From: an uncultured Pelagimonas sp.
GTDB lineage: Bacteria; Pseudomonadota; Alphaproteobacteria; Rhodobacterales; Rhodobacteraceae
Direction: 5' to 3'
DNA length: 64,000 nucleotides
Assembly: GCF_947498515.1 (NCBI RefSeq)
Contig: NZ_CANMKO010000008.1
Coordinates: 124,001-188,000 of the forward strand
Shown here: piece after piece, positions 26,333 to 35,770 of the stretch
How the letters are laid out: the number at the start of each line of letters is the position of its first letter
How positions within the stretch are numbered: the stretch's first letter is position 1
Notes under the pieces: generated by a model
Told to the model about the DNA's origin: nothing
Database searches by the model: none
The model's input: the letters and a program-made list of their open reading frames with translations, nothing else
Made by a program: the position numbers and the translations under genes

Positions 26333-26761
26333 ATGACCATAGCCGCGTCCAAAGCCCAGCTCCCGATAGGAAGTTTGCTCCATCATTTGGCGCGCCGGTT
26401 CGAAACTGAAACCAGCGCCGCATTATGCGACATCGATCTTCCACTTCGAGAGTTTTCGACATTGATCAGGCTGGCGGTTGAGCCGGGGCAAAGCCAAAAG
26501 GAATGTGCCGCACAGCTGGGGTTTGACGTCAGCACCTTCGGTCGGATGGTTGATCGAATGGCGGCCCACGGCCTAATTGAACGGCGCGATATGCCCGGGG
26601 ACCGACGCAGCAAGGCGTTGTTTTTGCTCCCCAAAGGAGAGACCCGGCTGCAGCAGGGGCAAACCCTTGTTTTAGAAGTGGAAAACCAGATTTTGGCCGC
26701 GATATCCAACACGCAACGGGCAGCACTACGCTTATGTCTTGAACGCACACTTGGGAGCTAA
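26333..26761 (+). CDS. MarR-family transcriptional regulator
   Basis: 142 aa from the ATG at 26333, which has GAGGG 7 bases upstream; an ATG 18 bp earlier lacks a site. Winged-helix features: LPLREFSTLIRLAVEPGQSQKECAAQLGFDVSTFGRMVDRMAAHGLI (helix-turn-helix) and RRDMPGDRRSKALFLLPKGE (wing with the conserved Asp-Arg-Arg). It is divergent from two pirin genes across a perfect palindrome, so autoregulation and pirin repression are likely. A single Cys (Cys at about residue 22) and another in KECAAQ could sense electrophiles; that is speculation. Confidence 0.9.
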   Translation: MTIAASKAQLPIGSLLHHLARRFETETSAALCDIDLPLREFSTLIRLAVEPGQSQKECAAQLGFDVSTFGRMVDRMAAHGLIERRDMPGDRRSKALFLLPKGETRLQQGQTLVLEVENQILAAISNTQRAALRLCLERTLGS

Positions 26762-26881
26762 ATCATCGTGACATGTCCGGTCTAGAACTGTCATCTTTTT
26801 AAATTTCAACGCCCCAAAATGTTCCGAGAAAGGCGCCTATGCAAGGATATCCTTAAGGTTTTCAGGGTTAGGCCTTAGAAT

Positions 26882-29053
26882 ATGACGCAAGCACAAAAAC
26901 CCGCCGCAAAATCCTTTTTGTCAATCAAATCGGCCCTGCTGGCCATTGTGTTGTTTGCCAGCGCCGCAATGTTTGGTCAGATTGGCCTGTCAGAGTATGC
27001 AAATTTTACGCGGGCGAAAATGCAAGCAGATGTTCAAATCAGCTCTGCTCTGAACGAAGCACTCAACCAGCTTCAAATTTCATTTCTGCAAGCAAGGCGC
27101 GCTGAGAAGGACTTCTTGTTGCGCCGTGATCTAAAATATGTTGAGCGCCATACAGGCATTATGGAAGACGTTCGACGAGATTTGACAACTGTTGAAGACT
27201 TGATGTTTCAGCTTGGTGAAGACCAAAGCAACGTCGAAAAACTTTCCCAAGCGACAGACACTTACACAAACGGATTTGCAAGTCTGGTCGCAAGCCACCA
27301 GAGCTTGGGCTTAGACGAAAACTCGGGCCTTCAAGGTCGCCTTCGCAAGGCTGTGAAAGATGTTGAAAGCAGCATCAAAGACAATAACCACCCGGAAATG
27401 CATGTCAAAATCCTTATGATGCGTCGCCATGAGAAGGATTTCATCCTAAGGGTCGATACGAAATATAAGGACCGTTTGGACGCCCGCGTCGCAGAATTTC
27501 AACTATTCCCATTCAGTATGTTTGAAAGCTCGGGGCAACACCAAGAGATCAACAACCTTGTGCTGACCTATCAAACGTCCTTTGCCGAATTTGTAACAGG
27601 CACCTTTCAAGAACAAGATTTGAGGCGCGTGCTTTCAAATAGCTTTGCCTTGACACAACCCATTTTCGACGAAATCCGTGGTTTTGCAGACACCAAAATC
27701 AGCTCAATATCCGAGGCGGCTATGACAAGCGACCAGAGGTTTCGCCGCGATGCATTGATTGTAGGGGGGATTGGGGCAATCGCCTTTTTGATCATTGCGA
27801 TGCTGCTGAGTAATGCGATCTCAGGGCCATTAAAGCGCTTGAGTATCACATTGACAAAAATGATGTCAGGCGACTTTTCAGAACCGTTGAAGCAATCGCG
27901 TATCATCGAAATTTCGTCCATCACAAACGCGGTTGAAGAATTTCGAGCGGGCGAAATTCAGAAAGCTGAACTCACCACGGAGTTGACAACTGTCATTGAA
28001 AGCTGTGCCAATGGCGACTTTTCTAAACGCATCAGTGTTTCGGACAAAAATGTCGGTTTTCAAGAGCTTGTCGAAGGTGTCAATGCCATTGGCGACGTCA
28101 CTGAAAGAGGGCTTGGCGATGTTCTAGAGGTCTTGCAGAACATTGCCGATGGCGATCTCACCCAGCATATGCCCAGCGGTCATAACGGTGTGTTCGAAGA
28201 CATTTCGTCGGCAGTTGATAACCTGACTCACAATCTTCGCGGCATGGTTGCACAACTCGCAAATAGCAGCCAATTGTTGCGGACAACCTCGGATAAAATT
28301 GCCTCAGCGACTGAGGAGGCGTCCCGGCGGGGCGAAGTCAACGCAGCTTCGCTGGAAGAAACTGCAGCGGCGCTGAGCACCTTGGATGATTCAGTCCGCA
28401 ACTCGGCCGAGTTTTCAACCCATGCAAAGGAATTCGTCGTCGAGGCCCAAAACTTGGCCCAAAACACGGTCGATATAGCCGATCGCACCATAGCGGCGAT
28501 GGCCAGAATAGAGGAAACATCCGGCAAGATCTCTGGCATTACCAATATGATCGAGGAAATATCTTTCCAAACCAACCTTTTGGCTCTTAACGCAAATGTC
28601 GAAGCGGCGCGCGCCGGCACGGCTGGCAAAGGGTTTTCTGTTGTTGCATTGGAAGTCGGGCAGCTTGCTCAGCAAGCGGCTGATGCGGTTCAAGACATTA
28701 ACAATTTGATCGCCGAGAGCAGCGTAGAGATCACAAATGGTGTGAATTTGGTCAAAGAAACCGGCGCGGCCCTTCAAACCATTCGGGGGTCTGTCGACAA
28801 AGCCGCAGACAAGGTGAATGAAGTGTCTACGTCGACTGGCGAGCAGTCTGTTTGGCTCTCTGAACTCAGCACCACGGTGTTGAAACTGGACAAGGATTCT
28901 CAACAAAATTCGGCCATGCTAACAAATACGTCGGATGCAGGTCATACCTTGTTGTCCGAAGCTAGCAATCTTGTCCAAGCGACGAAGGGTTTTGTCATAG
29001 TCTCCCCCACCAGCCCCGGCGAAATTGATGACGCGTTTCGAAAAAGCGCGTAA
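26882..29053 (+). CDS. Methyl-accepting chemotaxis protein with HBM-type sensor
   Basis: 723 aa. One N-terminal helix (SALLAIVLFASAAMFGQIGL), a periplasmic helical sensor of about 240 residues with duplicated RRAEKDFLLRRDLKYVERH and MRRHEKDFILRVDTKYKDR segments (the helical bimodular, HBM, pattern), a second transmembrane helix (LIVGGIGAIAFLIIAMLLS), two HAMP-like regions and a signalling domain with MIEEISFQTNLLALNANVEAARAGTAGKGFSVVALEVGQLAQ. The duplicated RxEKDFxLR motif is typical of HBM receptors for organic acids. A standalone gene lacking neighbouring che genes. Base composition is less GC-rich than around it. Confidence 0.93.
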   Translation: MTQAQKPAAKSFLSIKSALLAIVLFASAAMFGQIGLSEYANFTRAKMQADVQISSALNEALNQLQISFLQARRAEKDFLLRRDLKYVERHTGIMEDVRRDLTTVEDLMFQLGEDQSNVEKLSQATDTYTNGFASLVASHQSLGLDENSGLQGRLRKAVKDVESSIKDNNHPEMHVKILMMRRHEKDFILRVDTKYKDRLDARVAEFQLFPFSMFESSGQHQEINNLVLTYQTSFAEFVTGTFQEQDLRRVLSNSFALTQPIFDEIRGFADTKISSISEAAMTSDQRFRRDALIVGGIGAIAFLIIAMLLSNAISGPLKRLSITLTKMMSGDFSEPLKQSRIIEISSITNAVEEFRAGEIQKAELTTELTTVIESCANGDFSKRISVSDKNVGFQELVEGVNAIGDVTERGLGDVLEVLQNIADGDLTQHMPSGHNGVFEDISSAVDNLTHNLRGMVAQLANSSQLLRTTSDKIASATEEASRRGEVNAASLEETAAALSTLDDSVRNSAEFSTHAKEFVVEAQNLAQNTVDIADRTIAAMARIEETSGKISGITNMIEEISFQTNLLALNANVEAARAGTAGKGFSVVALEVGQLAQQAADAVQDINNLIAESSVEITNGVNLVKETGAALQTIRGSVDKAADKVNEVSTSTGEQSVWLSELSTTVLKLDKDSQQNSAMLTNTSDAGHTLLSEASNLVQATKGFVIVSPTSPGEIDDAFRKSA

Positions 29054-29059
29054 CGCAAC

Positions 29060-29452
29060 CTAGCCGCCGCTCAACCCTTTTAAGATCGGGCAATCGGGCC
29101 GCCCGTCACCGGAGCACTCTTGCGCCAAGTGACTAAGGGTGGCGTGCATGGCTTGCAGATCAGTGATCTTGGCTTCGATATCGGCCAAATGCTTTTGGGC
29201 AACTGCTTTAACATCCGAGCTGGCGCGGGTTTCGTCTTCGTATAGCGCCAACAAGGTGCGACAGTCGTTGATTGTAAACCCCAAGGCCCGTGCCCGGCCC
29301 AAAAATGTCAATTTGTGCAGGTCGCTATCGCGAAAAACCCGGTAGCCATTGCTGTCACGCAGCGGATCCACCAACCCGATTTCTTCGTAGTACCGTATGG
29401 TTTTTGCCGGCAATCCGATACGCTTGGCAACATCTCCTATTGTCAGGTTCAT
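29060..29452 (-). CDS. cueR: MerR-family copper-responsive regulator
   Basis: 130 aa. N-terminal helix-turn-helix MNLTIGDVAKRIGLPAKTIRYYEEIGLVDPLRDSNGYRVF, dimerisation helix, and C-terminal metal-binding loop with Cys in AQECSGDGRPDCPIL, the two-Cys spacing of CueR (Cu+/Ag+ sensors). It overlaps the copA stop by 4 bases and should activate the copA promoter described at 32017-32047. Short DSD-like extra loops are absent, as in CueR. Confidence 0.93.
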   Translation of the reverse strand: MNLTIGDVAKRIGLPAKTIRYYEEIGLVDPLRDSNGYRVFRDSDLHKLTFLGRARALGFTINDCRTLLALYEDETRASSDVKAVAQKHLADIEAKITDLQAMHATLSHLAQECSGDGRPDCPILKGLSGG

Positions 29453-31971
29453 ATCCGCGCCTCCCTGTTTTCACCGCTCTGCGCCAACGTCTCAGTCGGT
29501 TTCACATCAGAAATATCATGATGCTCGGTCGCTGAGGGCACCCACCGCAATCGCAGCGCATTTGATAGCACAAAGACCGAGCTAAGCGCCATGGCTCCAG
29601 CGGCCAAAACCGGTGATAACATCATTCCGAACGCAGGATACAACGCCCCAGCGGCCACAGGGATCAACACGATGTTGTAGCCAAACGCCCAAAACAGGTT
29701 TTGGCGAATATTGCGCATTGTGCGCGCCGACATATCAAACGCATTCACCACCCCCGACAATTCACCCGAAATCAAAACCACATCGGCGGCCTCGATTGCG
29801 ATATCGGTCCCCGTACCAATCGCAATGCCGATGTCCGCGCTGGCCAAAGCGGGGGCATCATTGATGCCATCCCCCACGAAAGCCAGCTTACCCTCTTGGC
29901 GCAACCCATTGAGTGCAGTGATTTTTCCGTCCGGACGCACTTCGGCCACCACGGTGTCAATCCCAAGCTCATCGGCAATTGCATTGGCGGTGCCTTGATT
30001 GTCACCGGTGATCATCGCCACGCGAAGCCCCATGCCCTTTAATGCCCGGATCGCCGCCGGTGTGCCGGGTTTGATCGGATCGGCCACGGCAAACAGCGCC
30101 GCAACATGTCCATCTACCGCCGCATAGAGCGGCGAGTTACCTTTGTCGCCGAGCGCCGTGCCTTGGTCTTGTAGGGTGCCTAAATCGATGCCCTTAGACT
30201 GCAAAAACCGGTCAGCCCCCACATGAACCAAATGGCCATCAACTTGGGCCGACACGCCATAGCCGGTTTCCGAAACAAACTCTGTGACCGCAAACAATGG
30301 CACGTTTTGAGCATTTGCAGCGCGGGAGATCGCCCCGGCAATCGGGTGTTCGGACAGGGTTTCGACCGACGCCGTAAGGGACAAAACACGCGATGTGTCA
30401 AACCCCGACGCAGGCAGGATGTGAACGAGTTCAGGACGCCCAGCCGTCAGTGTTCCGGTCTTGTCGAATGCTACGGTTTTCACGTTTTGCAAGGATTGCA
30501 ACGCATCGCCTTTGCGAAACAACACCCCCATCTCGGCGGCGCGGCCTGTCCCGACCATAATAGATGTTGGGGTGGCCAACCCCATCGCACAGGGGCAGGC
30601 AATAATCAAAACGGCGACCCCTGCTACCAAGGCATGGCTAAGCGCCGGGGATGGCCCGAAAAGCAACCATACCGCAATGGTCACAACAGCAGCGAGCATA
30701 ACCACGGGTACGAACCACATTGTGATACGATCCACCGCCCCTTGAATGGGCAGCTTGGCCCCTTGCGCTTGTTCAACCATGGCAACGATCTGCGCCAGCA
30801 TGGTGTCTTTGCCTACTTTGGTGGCCTGAAAGACCAATGCGCCGGCACCATTGATTGTACCGCCAACAACGCTTGCACCTGTGGTCTTTTCAACCGGGAT
30901 AGGTTCACCGCTGATCATGCTTTCATCAACAAAGGATGTGCCAGTCAAAACCGTCCCATCCGTGGCGATTTTCTCACCCGGACGGGTGTGAATTTCATCT
31001 CCGACAATAATCTCATCGATTGGCAATTCGATAACATCATCACCGCGCGACACCCGAGCCGTTTTGGCGCGCAATCCAATCAGCTTGCGAATGGCACTGC
31101 CGGTTCGCCCTTTGGCACGCGCTTCTAACCAGCGGCCTAAAAGGATTAACACAACAATCACCGCTGCCGCTTCAAAGTATACGTGATTGGCCCCTTCAGG
31201 AAGGAGGCCCGGCACGAAGGTTGCCACGACAGAAAACCCATAGGCCGCGGCCGTTCCCAAGGCGACCAGAGAATTCATGTCCGGCGTCCCCTTGAGCAAT
31301 TGAGGGATGCCGGTTCGGTAAAAACGCAAACCGGGGCCAAAGAGAACAGCGCTTGTTAGGACAAACTGTAACACGCGGCTGGTTTGAACGCCGATGGTTT
31401 GATTGACCCAGTGATGCATCGCCGGGAACATGTGCCCGCCCATTTCGATCACAAAAACCGGAAAAGCCAAGAGCGCCGCGATCAGTGTGAGCTGTCCCAG
31501 GCGAGAGACCTCATCCTCTGCGCCATTCCCTTGCGGCGGGGTCGCATCGGTTTTGACCTGAGCCGGATACCCCATTTCCGTCACCAATCGGGCCAGTTCT
31601 GTCGGGCTTGTTGTGCCAGGAACAAAGCGAATGGTTGCAGTTTCGGTGGCTAAGTTCACATGCGCGTCGGCCACGCCGGGCAACGCGGACAACCCGCGCG
31701 CAACCCGTCCGGAACAAGACGCACAGGACATCGAGGAAATCGCCAGAGTGGTTTCGCCGAGACGGGCGGGGTATCCGGCTGTGTCCAGTGTTTTGGTCAA
31801 TCCCGCCAGGTCGGCCGGGGTCTGATACGTCACATACACGCTTTTGGATGCAAGGTTGACCGAAGCGTCGGTCACGCCGTCGGCCGCCAACAAAGCGCGT
31901 TCGACCCGGCCCGCGCAAGACGCGCAAGACATGCCGGACACCGGCAAGGTGATAGTGTGTGATGTGGTCAT
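29449..31971 (-). CDS. copA: Copper-exporting P1B-type ATPase
   Basis: 840 aa. Two N-terminal metal-binding domains (GMSCASCAGRV and ISSMSCASCSGRV, CxxC each), eight transmembrane helices, actuator motif SGEPIPV, transmembrane metal site IACPCAMGLATPTS (CPC), phosphorylation site AFDKTGTLT, the SEHPIAGAI His-Pro motif and GDGINDAPAL. The CPC motif, together with the N-terminal CASC domains, indicates Cu+ export. Transcribed with cueR. The promoter upstream has a 19-bp spacer, as required for MerR-type activation. Confidence 0.96.
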   Translation of the reverse strand: MTTSHTITLPVSGMSCASCAGRVERALLAADGVTDASVNLASKSVYVTYQTPADLAGLTKTLDTAGYPARLGETTLAISSMSCASCSGRVARGLSALPGVADAHVNLATETATIRFVPGTTSPTELARLVTEMGYPAQVKTDATPPQGNGAEDEVSRLGQLTLIAALLAFPVFVIEMGGHMFPAMHHWVNQTIGVQTSRVLQFVLTSAVLFGPGLRFYRTGIPQLLKGTPDMNSLVALGTAAAYGFSVVATFVPGLLPEGANHVYFEAAAVIVVLILLGRWLEARAKGRTGSAIRKLIGLRAKTARVSRGDDVIELPIDEIIVGDEIHTRPGEKIATDGTVLTGTSFVDESMISGEPIPVEKTTGASVVGGTINGAGALVFQATKVGKDTMLAQIVAMVEQAQGAKLPIQGAVDRITMWFVPVVMLAAVVTIAVWLLFGPSPALSHALVAGVAVLIIACPCAMGLATPTSIMVGTGRAAEMGVLFRKGDALQSLQNVKTVAFDKTGTLTAGRPELVHILPASGFDTSRVLSLTASVETLSEHPIAGAISRAANAQNVPLFAVTEFVSETGYGVSAQVDGHLVHVGADRFLQSKGIDLGTLQDQGTALGDKGNSPLYAAVDGHVAALFAVADPIKPGTPAAIRALKGMGLRVAMITGDNQGTANAIADELGIDTVVAEVRPDGKITALNGLRQEGKLAFVGDGINDAPALASADIGIAIGTGTDIAIEAADVVLISGELSGVVNAFDMSARTMRNIRQNLFWAFGYNIVLIPVAAGALYPAFGMMLSPVLAAGAMALSSVFVLSNALRLRWVPSATEHHDISDVKPTETLAQSGENREARI

Positions 31972-31999
31972 GGTGCACCTTGGATTGCAGCCCGAGTAT

Positions 32000-32020
32000 G
32001 GGCTTCCTTTGACTGGAAGG
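32000..32020 (-). promoter_or_regulatory. Second CueR-like box, downstream of the copA promoter
   Basis: On the - strand CCTTCCAGTCAAAGGAAGCCC differs by two bases from the box at 32023-32043. It lies between the -10 element and the start codon, where a bound regulator could block or tune transcription. This is a duplication of the operator by sequence; whether it binds CueR is not shown. Confidence 0.5.
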
Positions 32021-32047
32021 TAGGGCTTCCTGTCACTGGAAGGTCAA
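32017..32047 (-). promoter_or_regulatory. MerR-type copA promoter with CueR box
   Basis: On the - strand: -35 TTGACC (32042-32047), a 19-bp spacer and -10 TACCTT (32017-32022). The spacer contains the inverted repeat CTTCC...GGAAG (box 32023-32043). The overlong 19-bp spacer is the hallmark of promoters untwisted by MerR-family activators, and the sequence closely resembles the E. coli copA promoter. Confidence 0.8.
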
Positions 32048-32175
32048 GGGTCAAAACGCCGCGTTCCGAGTGGGAACACCACCGAGATGGCACATTTTCG
32101 CTTTGACCACTTCCGTAGGCTGTATTTTTACCCACGTATGTTATGGCAATGCGCAGACAGAGAAAGACCCTGCCC

Positions 32176-32760
32176 ATGATCGCCCCCCTGCCCTCTGGCC
32201 CTTTTCGTTTCATTGCCTTGGATGTCGAAACCGCCTGCGGCCAAGCGGCCAGCATCTGTCAAATCGGTTTGGCCTGTGTCGATCACAGAAATCAGGTTCG
32301 CAGCTACGTCACCTATGTCGACCCTGAAACCCGCTTTGATGCGTTCAATATTCAACTGCACGGGATTGGGCCTGAAACCGTAGCAGGAGCCCCGACTTTT
32401 CCACAAATCTGGGGTCATCTTTTGCCGTTTCTGACGCCTTATCACCTTGTCCAGCATAGCAAATTCGACAGCAAAGCGATTGCTGCGTCTTGTCGTCAAT
32501 ACAGATTGCCCAGCCCCGACCTAAGTTGGAGCGACAGTGTCCGGATTGCACGTGCCGCTTGGCCCGAGTTCAAAGGAAATGGCGGGCACGGGCTTGGCCA
32601 TTTAAAAACGGCGCTTGATCTAGAATTTACCCATCACGACGCTGGCGAAGATGCGCGCGCCTCGGCCGAGGTTGTGTTGCTTGCCGAAGAGCGCCTTGGG
32701 CAACCCTTTGAAACCATAGCGCAAACACGCAACAAGGCGCAGCTCTCGCTTCCTTTGTAG
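32176..32760 (+). CDS. DnaQ-like 3'-5' exonuclease
   Basis: 194 aa from the ATG at 32176, preceded by AGAAAG; an ATG 33 bp earlier has no ribosome site. DEDDh exonuclease pattern: FIALDVETA (motif I, Asp-x-Glu), HSKFDSKAI (motif II Asp), and HHDAGEDARASAEVVLL (motif III with His and Asp). Similar stand-alone exonuclease domains act in DNA repair or small-oligonucleotide trimming. It sits alone, convergent with the lytic transglycosylase. The first Met choice affects only a basic leader. Confidence 0.85.
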   Translation: MIAPLPSGPFRFIALDVETACGQAASICQIGLACVDHRNQVRSYVTYVDPETRFDAFNIQLHGIGPETVAGAPTFPQIWGHLLPFLTPYHLVQHSKFDSKAIAASCRQYRLPSPDLSWSDSVRIARAAWPEFKGNGGHGLGHLKTALDLEFTHHDAGEDARASAEVVLLAEERLGQPFETIAQTRNKAQLSLPL

Positions 32761-32779
32761 ATAGGCGTCATTTCTACTT

Positions 32780-32799
32780 AGCTCCACCATTGTGGAGCT
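32780..32799. terminator. Hairpin between convergent genes
   Basis: Eight-bp perfect stem AGCTCCAC/GTGGAGCT around a CATT loop, 19 bp past the exonuclease stop. A CTATTTTT run comes 13 bases later on the + strand. Probably the exonuclease terminator, though the T-tract is further away than usual. Confidence 0.45.
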
Positions 32800-32858
32800 C
32801 GATTTGACGCATCTATTTTTGGGGCGAAAGTGCATGGTTCAGGGCCGATTTAGGCGGA

Positions 32859-33371
32859 TCACCCCGGGCGCAACCCGGTTTCCACCAAAAGCCCTTTGCG
32901 CTTGGCCTCGTAGTAGTAGCCTTTGGCGTACCACAGGATAGCCGCGTCCGGATCACCGTCCGCCACAAGATAGGCCCCTTTGAGATATTTCAGCGCAAAT
33001 TCAAGGTTGGTTTCCGCGTCCAACAAACCTTCGGCGGAGCCTTGATAGCCCATGGTTCGGGCCGTCTGCGGCAGGATTTGAAACAACCCGTAGTACGGGC
33101 CGTTGCGCGCCCAAGGCCGATGGGTGCTTTCACGAATGGCAAGGCGGTGAACCAAGCTACGCGGCAGATCATAGTGATCCGCCCATGTGTTGATCTGCGA
33201 CCGCAATTCCGGCGTTTCATTAGGATAAAGCGGGGGGTTATAAGGGGTTGGTGCCAGAGCAGGGACGGGCTCTGGCACCGATTGGGACATACTTGGTGCG
33301 TTGGAACATGCGGTTAGAACCAAGGCACCGACCAAGAACACGTGAGGGTACATAAGCTGACCATAGGTCAT
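32859..33371 (-). CDS. Lytic transglycosylase lipoprotein
   Basis: 170 aa from the ATG at 33371 (AGGA site, 7 bases), which gives a lipoprotein signal with lipobox LTAC (Cys20). A Pro-rich linker is followed by an SLT-type catalytic domain: LVHRLAIRESTHRP with the catalytic Glu, GPYYGLFQILPQTARTMGYQG, LLDAETNLEFALKYLKGAYL and DAAILWYAKGYYYEA. Cleaves peptidoglycan glycan strands from the outer-membrane side. A reading frame extending upstream to 33653 is antisense to paaE sequence and rejected. Confidence 0.9.
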   Translation of the reverse strand: MTYGQLMYPHVFLVGALVLTACSNAPSMSQSVPEPVPALAPTPYNPPLYPNETPELRSQINTWADHYDLPRSLVHRLAIRESTHRPWARNGPYYGLFQILPQTARTMGYQGSAEGLLDAETNLEFALKYLKGAYLVADGDPDAAILWYAKGYYYEAKRKGLLVETGLRPG

Positions 33372-33499
33372 CTTTGATCCTGTTTCAGTCAGCGGTTTTT
33401 GGCTGAGCCGTTCCTTGCCGATTGTGCCGGAAAGACCCGTTAGCCCCAAGACATCCCGCCAGTGTTTGACCGGCAAGATGGCAGGGCAAACGGTCGCTC

Positions 33500-34543
33500 T
33501 TAGGCGGCGTCGAAATCCAGAACGAGCTTGTCCGTCGTCGGACGTGCTTGACAGGCAAGCGTAAAGCCCGCCTCCATCTCCCATGGTTCCAACGAATAGT
33601 TGGTGGCCATTTCCGCGGAACCTTCGACGACCTTGCAACGGCAGGTACAGCACATGCCGCCCTTGCAGCTAAAGGGCAGTTCCAACCCTTGGCGAGCGGC
33701 GGCAGAGACAACGTCATCATCTTGTGCCTCGACCTGAAAGGCGCGGCGGGCACCATCCAAAACCACCTCAACCGTCACTCCGGCTTCGGCGGCGGCTTGG
33801 GCCGCAGCTGAGCGTTCGGGGCGGGACCCCTCTTCGGTGTAGAACAGCTCGTGATGGACCTTGTCCGATGCCACGGTATCGTCCAGCGCGGCGGTGACGT
33901 TTTCAATCATCTCCCCCGGACCACAAAGGAAGACGCCATCCGCACCAGCCAGATCAATGGCCCCAGCCTTCGACAGCGCCATCACCTTGTCGCCATCAAT
34001 GCGCCCATTAAGCAAGGCCACATCCTGTGGTTCGCGGCTAAGTACGTGGATCAGGGTGAACCGGTCAACGTAGCGATCTTTGAGATCATCCAAGGCATCG
34101 CGGAACATAATCGTGCCGCTGTTGCGGTTGCCATAGATCAGCGCGACCTCGGCCCCCTGCTCTAGCGCCTGCGCAGCAATCGAGACCATTGGAGTGATAC
34201 CAGATCCCGAGGCGATCAGCACAACCTTGCCCTCACCTTTGTAGGTAAACCGGCCTTCGGGTTGCATAACCTGAAGGCTATCGCCGGGTTTAAGCGATTG
34301 TGCAAAGGTGGAAAACACCCCGCCAACGACCTGCTTGATACCAACGGTCAGCGGCGCACCGGGGGCCGAGGCGATGGAATAGCTGCGACGCGTGTCGGCC
34401 CCATCTACATCGGCACGTAGGGTCAGGTATTGACCGGGCGCAAATAGAAACGCCTCGGCGGCGGTGTCAGGCACGTCAAAAGAAACGGCTACCGCATTCT
34501 CGCCCTCGGGGCGGATGGCGGCAATTTTCAGATCATGAAACAT
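33500..34543 (-). CDS. paaE: Phenylacetyl-CoA epoxidase reductase subunit
   Basis: 347 aa from the ATG at 34543 (GGAG site). FAD/NADPH reductase domain: DTRRSYSIASAPG (FAD), IASGSGITPMVSIAAQAL (nucleotide), GPGEMIENV; then a C-terminal plant-type 2Fe-2S ferredoxin with Cys ligands in CKGGMCCTCRCKVVEG. It passes electrons to the diiron monooxygenase PaaA. Last gene of the paaABCDE operon, starting 10 bp after paaD. Confidence 0.95.
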   Translation of the reverse strand: MFHDLKIAAIRPEGENAVAVSFDVPDTAAEAFLFAPGQYLTLRADVDGADTRRSYSIASAPGAPLTVGIKQVVGGVFSTFAQSLKPGDSLQVMQPEGRFTYKGEGKVVLIASGSGITPMVSIAAQALEQGAEVALIYGNRNSGTIMFRDALDDLKDRYVDRFTLIHVLSREPQDVALLNGRIDGDKVMALSKAGAIDLAGADGVFLCGPGEMIENVTAALDDTVASDKVHHELFYTEEGSRPERSAAAQAAAEAGVTVEVVLDGARRAFQVEAQDDDVVSAAARQGLELPFSCKGGMCCTCRCKVVEGSAEMATNYSLEPWEMEAGFTLACQARPTTDKLVLDFDAA

Positions 34544-34553
34544 GCATCTCTCC

Positions 34554-35039
34554 TCAGATACATTTGAAATAATCGAAGGGTTCGGCGCAGGCTTTGCACT
34601 GGTAATGTGCCTTGCAGGCAGTCGAACCAAATTCGCTGATACGCTGGGTGTTTTGGCTTCCACAGCGTGGGCATGTGACCTCGGGGGCCGAAAACAGCGC
34701 GGCCTTGCCATGCCCATCTTGGGGCGGAGCAATTCCGAACTTGCGTAGCTTGTCTCGGCCTTCGGACGTAATCCAATCGGTGGTCCAAGCGGGCGATAAC
34801 ACCCGCTCGATCCGCGCCTCAAACCCAGCGTCGCGCAAGGCGGCCTCGATCGACAACTCGATTGCCAAGGTCGCCGGGCAGCCCGAATAGGTCGGGGTGA
34901 CTTGCGCCACCGCCACGCCGTCTTGCATCTGCACATCGCGCAAAATGCCCAGATCGGCGACGGTCACACAAGGCACTTCAGGGTCGGGCACCGCCGCCGC
35001 GGCCTCCCATGCCACCTGTCTGGTGTCGGTTGCGATCAC
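34554..35039 (-). CDS. paaD: Phenylacetyl-CoA epoxidase assembly subunit
   Basis: 161 aa starting at a GTG overlapping the paaC stop by 4 bases. An N-terminal MIP18/DUF59 domain (AVPDPEVPCVTVADLGILRDV, VTPTYSGCPAT) is linked to iron-sulphur/diiron maturation; the C-terminal zinc-ribbon-like part has CPRCGS and CKAHYQCKAC. PaaD is needed to make the oxygenase active. The DUF59 Cys in SGCPAT is conserved. Confidence 0.93.
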   Translation of the reverse strand: MIATDTRQVAWEAAAAVPDPEVPCVTVADLGILRDVQMQDGVAVAQVTPTYSGCPATLAIELSIEAALRDAGFEARIERVLSPAWTTDWITSEGRDKLRKFGIAPPQDGHGKAALFSAPEVTCPRCGSQNTQRISEFGSTACKAHYQCKACAEPFDYFKCI

Positions 35040-35770
35040 CAAACCGCGCCCGGATGCGCCCGCGCCAAGACCTGCATCTCGGCAAGCATGTGACCCAAAG
35101 CTTCGCCGTGAATGCCGTTTCGGCCACCGGTCTGTGCATAGCGCACCTCGGGCATTTCCAGATTTGCTTCGGCAAAGACACCCGCAACCGTGGCCTCCCA
35201 CGCCGGGCGGATCGACGCGCGGCTTGGCAACGCGTCCTCGCCCTCGGCAGCGCCCTCTTCGAAAAGCTCGCCGGTATAGCGGTGCAATTCATCAACCGCA
35301 TCGCGCATTTTGGCGGCGCTTTCTTCGGTGCCATCGCCCAAGCGGATCACCCACTCACCCGCATGGCGAATGTGATAGGCCATTTCCTTCACAGCCTTGC
35401 CAGCGACACCGGCGATCACCGCGTCGGAACTATTGGCAGCGGCTTGCCAATAGGGCTCCATGAAGGCGGCAAAATAGAATTGGCGCAACATGGTGACCGC
35501 AAAATCACCGTTCTCGCGTTCCACCAAAAGGCAATTGCGATACTCGCGTTCGCCGCGTGTATAGGCCAACACGTCTTCGTCCCGGCCCTGCCCTTCAAGC
35601 TTGCCGGCATGGTCGTACAACACCCGGGCAGTCCCAATCAGGTCCAGCGCCATGTTCGGCATGGCAAGGTCTTCTTCCAACATCGGCGCATGACCGCACC
35701 ATTCCGAAATCCGATGGCCAAGCACCAGATGATCATCGGCCAGCTCTAACACCGCATCAAACAGGGCCAT
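35036..35770 (-). CDS. paaC: Phenylacetyl-CoA epoxidase structural subunit
   Basis: 244 aa. Ferritin-like helical protein without the full set of iron ligands; conserved LADDHLVLGHRISEWCGHAP, MALDLIGTARVLYDHAG, NGDFAVTMLRQFYFAAFM and KEMAYHIRHAGEWVIRLGDG. Forms a heterodimer with PaaA. Overlaps paaB by one base and paaD by four. Confidence 0.94.
   Translation of the reverse strand: MALFDAVLELADDHLVLGHRISEWCGHAPMLEEDLAMPNMALDLIGTARVLYDHAGKLEGQGRDEDVLAYTRGEREYRNCLLVERENGDFAVTMLRQFYFAAFMEPYWQAAANSSDAVIAGVAGKAVKEMAYHIRHAGEWVIRLGDGTEESAAKMRDAVDELHRYTGELFEEGAAEGEDALPSRASIRPAWEATVAGVFAEANLEMPEVRYAQTGGRNGIHGEALGHMLAEMQVLARAHPGAVW

Noticed and set aside
33372-33653. N-terminal extension of the lytic transglycosylase
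   Set aside because: It would place the lipobox inside the protein and overlaps paaE; the ATG at 33371 has a good ribosome site.
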